A stretch of 64,000 nt of DNA from positions 5,370,630 to 5,434,629 of the forward strand of contig OX638131.1 in assembly GCA_951804985.1 (NCBI GenBank). The letters are read 5' to 3'. Both the position numbers and the translations under genes were made by a program. The stretch comes from Dryomyza anilis. Lineage: Eukaryota > Arthropoda > Insecta > Diptera > Dryomyzidae. Shown here piece by piece: positions 54,721 through 64,000 of this stretch (the first letter of the stretch is position 1; every line of letters begins with the position of its first letter). A model generated the notes under the pieces. The model was not told the origin of the DNA. It was given only the letters and a program-made list of their open reading frames with translations, and did no database searches.

Positions 54721-57479
54721 GCTGGACTTGACTCTTTGCTCCAATTGTAAATTGTAACAAAATATTTGTATCATATAAAGCTGCATTTTATTGTAGGATA
54801 AACTAAATTTATATTAAAACCTTCAGATGTTTTCGATGTTATTTTCATACTATTTGCGTGTTTTAGTATGTGGTACAAGTATGTGGCATCATTGACACAT
54901 ATTTCTTTTTCAACGGTCACACATTTTCGACTATATTTTAATTGAGTGGCAATTCATCAGAGTTTAATAACATATATATTTTGACTTTAAAATCTTCATT
55001 TCTCAGTGTATATACTCTTTATTTGGATGAATTTGGTACCAAGCGAAGGGTAATTTAAAACACATTCGAAAAAATGTGGACTTGATTCTTATTTCTAACA
55101 AACACTTCAATTGGCACAAAGAAGCATTGTCCGGGGAAGAATTGTCTAGGGATAATAGTCTGGCAAGAATTGTACAGGAAGAATAGCGGGGAAGACTTGT
55201 AATATCCCATTATGTCCCAATTTCAATCACTGGTTAGGACTCCCTATGTAAGTAATGCTTCAGCGCACTGTCAACACACCTCTGAACTACCATTAATTGC
55301 AAATGCATTAAAAATGCAAACATTTTTCACATTAATTACTATGCAATGCAACGCGACAATTTACCAGGTATCAGGCAGTAATTGTTTTCTTTTTTTAATT
55401 ATGCACCCTGCAATCCGCACACGTAATTGCATAATAGCCGTGCTGAAACAGCAGCAGAATCTAAGCAATGACAAAAAATAAAAATAAAAAATACCAATAA
55501 AACACTGACAAATACCAAAAAAAAAAGCAGCAACGCGATTCCGATGCGATTTCAACGCGATTTCGACGCGACATTAACACGAGGGTTGCGTGAATTTGTG
55601 AAGGTTTAGAGCGTCATTGTGGCGAATTAGCAGTGCTTGCATTGCTAGATGTTAGGGGGTCGACAAGGGGACAAGGACACTGTACGAAATGTAAACTGTT
55701 GCCGCCCAAATCGTTATAATGTGCAGCAATGTGTGCGATCGCATCAAAGTGCTTATTAGGCGACCGGGTGGGCGACTGTGCGACTGTACGACGCGGTATA
55801 AAAGAAAGAGAGCGAGAGAGTGCACGCACATGCGAGTGAGTAGTACAGCAAATGTGTTTGCGTTGTAATTATAGCGTAATTTCAAAACTATTTTTCTTGT
55901 TTTTTTGACGCTGATACTATCGGGGCTCAAACTAAGAAACTTCTTGTTTTTGCGCGCGCACGCGATTTGCGGTTATTTAACAAGTAGTCGTATCAGTGGA
56001 GCGGAGAGGGGGGAGAGGGTTGTTCAACACAACCTGTACCTCTGTGGTTACTGCTGATCGCGTGCGACATGTCAACATATCCGCCATTATTGTTGTTTTA
56101 AGTTTTTATCGCGCGGTGGCGACGGCGGCGGCCTATGGGCAGCGCAAGCCGCGCGACCGCAGCCAAAGATGGCCTCCATGTGCACTACAACGTGCAGCGG
56201 ACGGACGACGCATTTTTCGAACTGTTTCAAATGCCAAAACATATAATTTGCAAGTGCAACTCCCAGTTCAGAACCCGTACAGTGCAGTGCCTTCGTATTT
56301 GGGCCCAGTCGCATGTGATTAATTACCGCTCGCTCGCTCTGCATTGTCGTCAGTCGTTGCGCCTGTTGAAGGTTCTTCTTGCGGTTGTTGGTGGCTCTGT
56401 GGTTGGCTCTGTGCATTTGCACTGGCGACCCTTTACGTGGCCTTTCTTGCAGTGCATATTTATTAGCTGGGCGTTGCTGCTGTCGCATGGCAATTCTTTT
56501 GCAGCTACTTCTACCTTTATTCTGCATCTTCCACGTTCCCTTCCCGCTGCATAACCATATTTACTTTGGTCACATGGTCCCCCCAAAGGTCCCCTGTCCA
56601 CAAATACGCATTCTGGCTTGACAAGTCCGCACTAGGCCTCCGTTTTGCAGCCGCATACGAACGACTCTTAATTTTAGGCTCTATGCAGTCGTAATTGTAG
56701 GTTCTGCATCTTAATTGTAGGATCTATAAACGAAGTTGAGACTAGTTTTATTTATGGCACAGAAACGAAAAATAAAGTATACTATGCGACCAACTAATTT
56801 AGGTTATTATTTAAAGTAAATTCTATGCTTTACAATTTTGTCTCTAAAATAAATACATTTGTATTGTATTTACGTCCTAAAGCAAAGGTATTTGTTTTTA
56901 ATACATTGATGTAGTTGTTTTAGATGAAAAATAAAAAATAAATACGTTTTGTGTTCATTTATACGTCTTGAAATATGTATATAATTTATTAATACTGCAT
57001 TTATTTCGACTATTTATTTCAATTACATAGAAAATTTCATAATACTACATTTGTATTTAATTTTACTACATACTGTCAAAACAAATATTTATTTTAACAA
57101 AAAATATTACTATAAATGGGTAAAAAGTATGTAATATATTATCCTTATTATCAATATAGAGATATTACTAAATATTAACTGTTCTGTCCATTCAACGGAA
57201 TCACAAGCATTTAAGTTCACTTGTAGCAAATACGAATGATTTGAGTGATACATGATTTAAGTGTAACAATTCACTTGTACCAAATATGAATGATTTGGAA
57301 TTGAAACTCACGATAATTTTTAAAGTCTGTCTTCAACAGAAAGCAAATGTAACTGTACAAAACGAATTTCTAATACATTTTGTGGTCAAATCAAATACAT
57401 ATGTAGTAAAACTAAAAAATGTACAAAATTTTACTAAATTTATTTTCTCAATTCCGGTGCCGTTATCCGTATTTTTAAG
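54721..57479. other. Non-coding; large GC-rich island 55.2-56.7 kb
   Basis: 55200-56700 is the most GC-rich single-copy stretch. It has a TATA box at 55797, a GAGAGAGCGAGAGAG run after it and CG-rich words such as GCGCGCACGCG. Overlapping open frames of 92-146 residues exist on both strands at 55650-56620, but none has recognisable motifs, so no CDS is called. 55120-55200 holds GGGGAAGAATTGT-like repeats. 56750-57480 is AT-rich. Confidence 0.45.
55797..55804 (+). promoter_or_regulatory. Possible TATA box in GC-rich island
   Basis: TATAAAAG preceded by GACGCGG and followed by a GA-rich stretch. A TCAGT initiator-like word lies farther down at 55992. Any transcript would lead into a long leader or a spliced exon. 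Speculative. Confidence 0.25.
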
Positions 57480-58830
57480 AACATTTTAATATTTTAGTGA
57501 AAATTAGAATATAAAGTAACAATTGAATTTTTAGTGAATAATTTAATAGAAAAATATTAATTCTTATTAAAAATTTGAATTTTTGGAGTGAAAATTTAAA
57601 TTTTTTTTTTTTTTGAAAAAAATTTAATTTTAATGAAAAATTTAATTATATTTTAATTTTGAGTTAAAAATTTATATTTCAGTGAAAAATGATATTTTTA
57701 GTGAAAATTTGAATTTTTAGTGAAAAATTGAATTTGTAGTGAAAAATTGAATTTTTAGTGAAAATTTGAATTTTTAGTGAAAAATTGAGTTTTTAGTGAA
57801 AAATGTTATTTATAGTGATAAATTGAATTTTGAGTGAAAAAATTAATTTTTAGTGAAAATTTGAATTTTTAGTGAAAATTTGAATTTTTAGTGAAAATTT
57901 GAATTTTTTAGTGAAAATTTGAATTATAAGTGAAAATTTGAATTTTAAGTGAAAGTGAATTTTATTTTTATTAAAAACTTAAATTTTTAGTGAAATTTTG
58001 AATTTTTAGTGAAAATTTGAATTTTTAGTGAAAATCTGAATTTTTGAGTTTTTAGTGAAAAATTTGAATTTTTAGTGAAAATTTGAATTTTATTGAAAAT
58101 TTGAATTTTTAGTGAAAATTTGAATTTTTAGTGAAAATTTGAATTTTAGTGAAAATCTGAATTTTTAGTAAAAATTTGAATTTTTAGTGAAAATCTGAAT
58201 TTTTAGTGAAAAATTGAGTTTTTAGTGAAAAATTTGAATTTTTAGTGAAAATTTGAATTTTTAGTGAAAATTTGAATTTTATTGAAAATTTGAATTTTAT
58301 TGAAAATTTGAATTTTTAGTGAAAATTTGAATTTTTAGTGAAAATTTGAATTTTTTAGTGAAAATTTGAATTTTTAGTGAAAATTTGAATTTTTAGTGAA
58401 AATTTGAATTTTTAGTGAAAATTTGAATTTTATTGAAAATTTGAATTTTTAGTGAAAATTTGAATTTTTAGTTAAAATTTGAATTTTTTTGTAAAATTTG
58501 AATTTTAAGTGAAAAATTGAATTTTTAGTGAAAAATTGAATTTTTAGTGAAAAATTGAATTTTTAGTGAAAAATTGAATTTTTAGTGAAAAATTGAATTT
58601 TTAGTGAAAAATTGAATTTTTAGTGAAAAATTGAATTTTTAGTGAAAAAATGAATTTTTAGTGAAAAATTTAATTTTTAGTGAAAAATTTAAGTTTTAGT
58701 GAAAAATTAAATTTTTAGTGAAAATTTGAATTTTTAGTGAAAATTTGAATTTAAAGAGCAATATTTTTTTTTATTGAAATGTGAATTTGAGAGCAAAAAA
58801 TGGAATTTAAATTGAATTTTTAGTCTGAGA
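57480..58830. repeat. 19-bp minisatellite array, reverse orientation, second
   Basis: About 65 units, mainly GAAAATTTGAATTTTTAGT and GAAAAATTGAATTTTTAGT. A block of the GAGTTTTTAGTGAAAAATTT type followed by TTTGAATTTTATTGAAAATT occurs near 58048 and 58220, evidence of block duplication. Edges are degenerate. Confidence 0.9.
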
Positions 58831-60869
58831 ACGTATCCTAATCATTCTCAAAATTTTGAAAGAAGTTTTTGGAAATTTTTGGGACGTGCAGAAAATACAA
58901 AGCATTAAATACAATTTCAACATTTTGGTACATAAAACATTCGGAAACTGTTTCTATATTGTTTCGAATCAGCGGAAAAATGTGGTCTAGGAATTTTAAT
59001 ATATACAAATTATATGTTTTCAAGAAATTTAATTTCATTTTTTAATAAATATAATTTGTAATAAACAAAACAATATATTTCTGCAATAACAAAAATATCA
59101 ATATGATACAGAAAGTTTGAAAATTAAGTTGTACACGGACAAAAAAACATTTGAACTACAAAAGGATTCAAGAGGCATATGAAATGGTATAGGGCATAAT
59201 GGAAATATTCATAACTTTTAATTAAGTCATTTAAGAGCTATTGCTCTTGAAATGCAAGAAGATAATTTCTAAGATTATTTCTATGATATATTTTCAAACA
59301 TTCTAAAAAGTTCTTAATGTGAAGATTTCATCATAAATGAACGATCGTTGATCGTTTATTATATGTTGTGTGTTAGATTTTAGTACATTTTAGTTTATTT
59401 TCATCATAAAATAGAGTTAAATCGTTAAATGTTTATTGCGTTATTTTCGACGCTTTTTTTGATGTGAACCGCGCTCTATGAACGCGATCGTGTTCTTGTG
59501 TTTGTTGTGGTTGCGACAGCACGACAAGAGCTCGGTAACGATCGTTTTAGAGGAAACTATTTTAGATATTATTCCCGAGTCATGGAGGAGTATGATCATT
59601 AAATAGTTTTCCTGTCATAACCCGATCAGTTACATGAACAACATGATCTGTTACGAACAAAAATAACATGTTCTGATACAAATTACAAAACCGATCTCAC
59701 CAAGTGTTCATGTAATATTATAAAATATTTCTTAATTCTTTTCGACTTAATGGCCAATTATGCGGAACACTTTATGTGTCTGAAACTTGCAGTCGCCTTG
59801 AATTTCGCGCGATTTTGCATATGTCTCCGCGTCGCTTCACCACACGATCGACGCGTACAACATTTTTGTAGGCTGCAACAAACACTTGCTTAATTTGATT
59901 TCATTACCGCGCCCACCAGATACATGTTGCCAACAAATTGAAAATAATAAAAAAAAGAAAGAAACCTACGCGATTCGACACAGCCGCGCTCCCTCGCACA
60001 ACGAATTGCGGAAGATCAGCAAACGATCAGCATCTCTATCATCGGCGGACTCCGGACTCTGCCCGTGCGCTTCGACTCCAATCGTTCCGTTCCGTATGCC
60101 GAGGCGGAGTTGTTTCGATCATTTGCACACACATTCTGCACACAGACTGCAAAAAGGGCGCTGCGAATTTAATGCGAAAATTAATCGAATCGCGATCTTG
60201 CGAAACACATTCCACGGCGCTCACAGCTCACATGACCAGCCGCGCACATGAGTTATTCGCGAAAGTGGACGCCTTCGCGTAGCTGAAAATCGCTGCTTTG
60301 GATTTGTGATTCTTTTTTCAGTTCCGTCTTTTTTGTGCTGTGCTGTACCGCGATCTATTAATCCTTTGTTCGTGTTGAAAACACACTTTGTCGGTAAGAG
60401 AACCGTGCGATCATCAGTGGTCAAGGTAGCAGCCATTGCAACAAAAAAATAAGGAAAAATATAAAAAAAATTTGCTGTGATCTTGTCGCTTGATCTACTG
60501 ATGCGATGATAATGATGATGGCGATGCTGATCGCTGACACGCCTCCGCAAAATCAACTTTTGCAGGTGCGATCGCATTTTAAATGTGAACTGATTTTTCA
60601 TATAGGTTTTTTTTTTTATTATTTTCCAACCTGCTCATCTTCATCACTCGATCGTGTGTGTGTTCCGCTTAAAATAGAGGCAAATTAAATTATATTGAAT
60701 AAATGTGAAACTAATTGTCGGCGGAATTGTTGGTGAAATATTTGCTCTCGACATAGACACGTGCATTTTGCAGTTTATAATAAAATTCGATCAGTGATCA
60801 AGCGATAAAATTTTGAATAAATTGTGGTAGAAAATACAACTTATTTATAATGATTAAAATTCGTACATA
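58831..60869. other. Non-coding; GC-richer island 59.4-60.7 kb
   Basis: 58850-59400 is AT-rich without recognised features. 59440-60700 is single-copy in appearance, rich in GATCG words. It contains a TCAGTT at 60318 and a strong splice-donor-like CGGTAAGAG at 60392-60400, which could mark a 5' untranslated exon. Open frames at 59886-60282 lack recognisable domains. Confidence 0.4.
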
Positions 60870-61262
60870 AAACCATATTTCTTTGCATTGAAGCACAATT
60901 CATAATATTGATCACTACAAAACATCATCATCAATTTGATGAGTGACTGAAAAAGTGTTCATCAATTTGAGCAAGTGTATGCGAGGACTACGTTTCATCA
61001 CATTAATGAACTAAGACACAAAGTATATGTACATCATATCGAAGCATTTGATTTATCAAAACAAACTTCAATAAAACGTTTAGGTTTTCATTTAATTTAT
61101 ATCATATTTAGAGTTCTCAGGTACATCACAACTTTTAATTAAAAAAAACATTAGGAAAAATAATGAATTCAGTAAATGAAATCGTCCTTATGATGAATCT
61201 GATAGTTCGTTAAAAAATTCATAATATTGATGAATATAAACATTATATTGAAGAACAAAATA
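60870..61262. mobile_element. Degenerate CACAG-family element
   Basis: Carries TTCATAATATTGATCACTAC, the AAAAGTGTTCATCAATTTGA and ACGTTTCATCACATTAATGA phrases of the family in the same order as 34999-35785, and ends with TATTGAAGAACAAAA. Ends are not preserved. Confidence 0.6.
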
Positions 61263-62576
61263 AAACAAATTATTTCACTCACATAAGAGTTTTAAGGCAC
61301 AATTTTCATTTCGCAATATTTTTAATATGTCATTTCGATATTTATCGATCACTTTTCAGAACTTAGAGATTAGAACTTTTCATATAATCTCGATGTCGAA
61401 AAAATACGACTACATCTCACAACATTTTCGTTGCGATAACGAATCGAATACTATGTAGTCAAGGTGATTCCAGCACCCAGAAATTGATGAGAGGGAAATA
61501 ATTTAGTCATCCAAAACAAGTTAAATTTACCCACAATTTTGGTGTAACAAAATTATATGGCTATCTGGTTTTCTTGTGGCAACCGTATATGGATCTTTAG
61601 ATCTAGGAATGCTAGAACAGTCTCTATATACAGAAATAAATATTCCCAAATCTTAATATTAACGAAGCCTCCGAACATTGACCCTTGTGTTTAAGAAGTG
61701 CATAACATTTTCGAAGACTCCTTGAGGACAGCAGTTGTTCCATCTTGTTGGAAGGTTGCGAACAGTGATCGCAAAGAACCGGAATCGGATCCCATATAAT
61801 TTTTTGGTTATCAAAATCGATACCGGAACCGCTATTTTAAACATTTTGGAACCAGAACCGGGACCGATGTTCCGAAAAAGGGCGAGATTACGAACCCAGC
61901 CAATTACCGATTCATTGCAATATGCTCTGCTTCTGATGATTAACGCACTGTTTCTACTACCTACCCAAGAATATTGGGAAGACATTTATTTAATACTCAT
62001 CAGTGTTATTAGTATATATTCAATCTTCTTATATATAATTAATCAATATGATTATGAAAAGCAAACAGCGAATCATATGTTTACTCTTTAAGTATTCGTT
62101 GTAAATTTATTCACATTTCCATAGTTTGTTCTCAAACCTCTAAGTACATACACACACCCTCAACAATGTCCACATGCATATACACAAACCTTCTCAAAAT
62201 TGTGCTTAGTATGAATATAGTTCTTAATACATAATTCATAAAACGTGGTTTATTATTATTATTATCATTCTCCACGAAAAAAAATCTGTAATGGAACACT
62301 GACATATTATTTTAATACCATTTTATCGAATTTGTTAACCTTTATCAATGGTTTTTTGTTTATTAATCATTGCATATTAAACGTTATTGAATATCGCATG
62401 AGTAATTCTTAGGCAAATACGTTTTTATTGATTTAGTTACAAAGGTTGTGAAATGTTTTCTTGGTTTAAAGATAAGAAAACTAATGTCTAACTGTTATCA
62501 GCGAAGTGTGCTTTACTATAGTGTATGGATTGTGTTCTTTTTTTAAATATAAATCCGCAAAAACTCACAATATCTA
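61263..62576. other. Non-coding DNA without recognised feature
   Basis: No gene recognised. GGAACCAGAACCGGGACCG at about 61849 resembles the ACCGA repeat at 51100. Two open frames of about 110 residues overlap on opposite strands near 61660-62090 and lack motifs. Confidence 0.4.
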
Positions 62577-63344
62577 CACAGAAAAAAAAATACTTCAATA
62601 TTAAGATTTTATTCATAAATATTATGAATTTTTTCACCAACTACCAGATTCATCATATGGATGATTTCATTCATTGAATTGCAATTTAATGTTTTTAATG
62701 TTCTTAAACATCAAAGTTACATAAAAACATCAAATTTACACAAAAACATCATTTACACATTTGTAGTATTTATAATTCCTAAACAGTTTATAACATAATT
62801 AATTGTTGAATAATGTTTATTGATTTATAAACTAGTATTTTGAAAAAAAATAATATTTCTTCAAAATAAATTTATTGATAGATATTTTTTTACGAATTAA
62901 AAAAAAAAAATTGAAATTTTTTTTTTTAAATATCAGAAAAAATAATTAAAAAAAAAAAAACTAAAAAAAAAAATTACAAAAATATATTTAAATTAAGTAT
63001 ATTTATAATAAATATATTATAAAACATTTTACTAATTTACGCATGACGAGAAAGCATTATATAAGAACTGAGAAGTACGGAAAAATGCTGAAAAATAAAT
63101 AGTTTGATTGACATTTGGTTTGATGTACAGCATTCTTTAATATATGTTGTTTTTTATGTATTTGTTTATTAATATGATGAAACGTATTCTTCACATACAC
63201 TTCATCATATTGAAGAACACTTTTTAGGTCATTCAGCAAATTGATAATGAATTCATAACATTGATGTTTTGTTGTTATCAATATTATGAATCGTTCTTCA
63301 GTGTAATGAATCATGGTTTGAAACGAAATGATTTTTTTTCGGTG
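62577..63344. mobile_element. CACAG-family TIR element, 768 bp, inverted copy
   Basis: CACAGAAAAAAAAATACTTC at the left, TTTTTTTTCGGTG at the right, TA on both sides (62575-62576, 63345-63346). Internal phrases run in the opposite order to 34999-35785, so it is inserted in the other orientation. Confidence 0.75.
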
Positions 63345-63605
63345 TATGTATTTATGTTCCGAAAAAAAGTCAAAACGGCTAAACCGAATCGAAAAAAAAT
63401 TTGACCTAATGTGTATATTGTACTTGGGCAGAGTACAGGATATATGTTGGTGTGATTGGTGGACTGGGCGTGGCACCTCCCATACAGGGCGTAGCTAACC
63501 ACCTCAAATTCTTTAAACTCACCACACCGAATTTCACCAAACTGGAACACACAATACCGAAACTCAACTCATCGAAACTCATCAATTCAAAACTCACAAC
63601 TCTAC
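63345..63605. repeat. Second copy of the GGGCGTGGCACCTCCCATAC repeat
   Basis: GGGCGTGGCACCTCCCATAC at about 63466 is followed by ACTCACCACACCGAATTTCA and similar 15-bp units to 63600, the same order as 31535-32170. The tandem part is shorter and more degenerate. Confidence 0.6.
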
Positions 63606-64000
63606 ACGGATAGAAAAGATTTGTTTGAATGTAATTAAAAAGTAATATGAAATTAACATACATGTATTAGGAAAGAAGTGTAATTAAATTATAATCGAAA
63701 TTGAATTTATTCTTGTTCACGTGTAAACATTATTATATTGTCCAACAGTATCTGTCAAATTTACCATAAATATGTTACAATACCAACATAAAATTTTAAT
63801 TGCATTTGAATACACTATTTCTTGGCAATTTACTTGGTTAAAACTATGTTTCGAAACACAGAAAATGCTAATCAAATCTAAATACAACGTATGTTCGCAA
63901 CGCTCGTCTTAATTCGATAATTTATCGACTGACGAAGTTGGCAACATTGTGCAGCATTTTCTATATACGCCATCTTTTGCCTTCGTTTGAACATATTGAT
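63606..64000. other. AT-rich DNA without recognised feature
   Basis: No gene. ATTCGATAATTTATCGA at 63911 forms a small palindrome. The window ends in single-copy-looking sequence. Confidence 0.4.

Noticed and set aside
56087..56554. Overlapping frames of 139 and 146 residues on opposite strands
   Set aside because: Neither has recognisable motifs; overlap on both strands in GC-rich DNA is expected by chance.

Overview
The window is eukaryotic nuclear DNA, most likely from a higher (brachyceran) fly. It is AT-rich and repeat-dense. The genes have TATA boxes and AATAAA signals. There are solo LTRs that always duplicate ATAT, tRNA-derived SINEs, mini-me/DINE-like elements and an RNase-H-bearing non-LTR retrotransposon. 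Single-copy islands of higher GC look like the non-coding DNA of flies. The species cannot be fixed from sequence alone.

The only convincing protein-coding genes are one family of intronless, TATA-driven genes for secreted proteins of about 400-425 residues. I do not recognise the family. Each has a signal peptide, a glycosylated helical N-terminal half, a hypervariable Asn/Val/Ser-rich linker and a six-Cys C-terminal half that looks beta-rich. Five copies are visible: A (3' tail only, 1-82, +), B (2384-3583, +), C (5911-7188, +), D (20361-21638, -) and E (27163-28283, -, pseudogene). A-B-C point right and D-E point left, so the cluster is two inverted blocks converging on a repeat-rich centre. 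Each gene was copied together with 1.5-2.5 kb of upstream DNA. D is a mosaic: C-like overall, with a B-identical internal tract of about 180 bp and a B-like 3' flank. E has a 7-nt deletion frameshift, a lost 3' end that abuts a minisatellite, and a SINE inserted between its TATA box and start codon.

Layout: 1-8 kb, genes A-C with nested MITEs. 8-18.6 kb, single-copy islands, a minisatellite enclosed by inverted ends (11.6-12.6 kb) and a decayed non-LTR retrotransposon carrying a SINE (14.6-17.2 kb). 18.65-20.17 kb, a 19-bp minisatellite. 20.3-29.6 kb, genes D and E; the D upstream block is split by about 3 kb of insertions (a large foldback element and a solo LTR). 29.6-33.7 kb, SINE, DINE-like DNA, short tandem repeats and a second foldback. 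34-64 kb, no recognisable gene: single-copy islands alternate with MITEs, two more solo LTRs, two more 19-bp minisatellites (46.5-48.0 and 57.5-58.8 kb), a palindrome (43.2-43.6 kb) and degenerate repeats.

The islands at 8.3-9.7, 12.6-13.9, 17.4-18.6, 34.0-35.0, 37.8-39.3, 45.0-46.1, 48.1-49.1, 55.2-56.7 and 59.4-60.7 kb may hold regulatory DNA or untranslated exons of genes outside the window. I see no coding exon in them.
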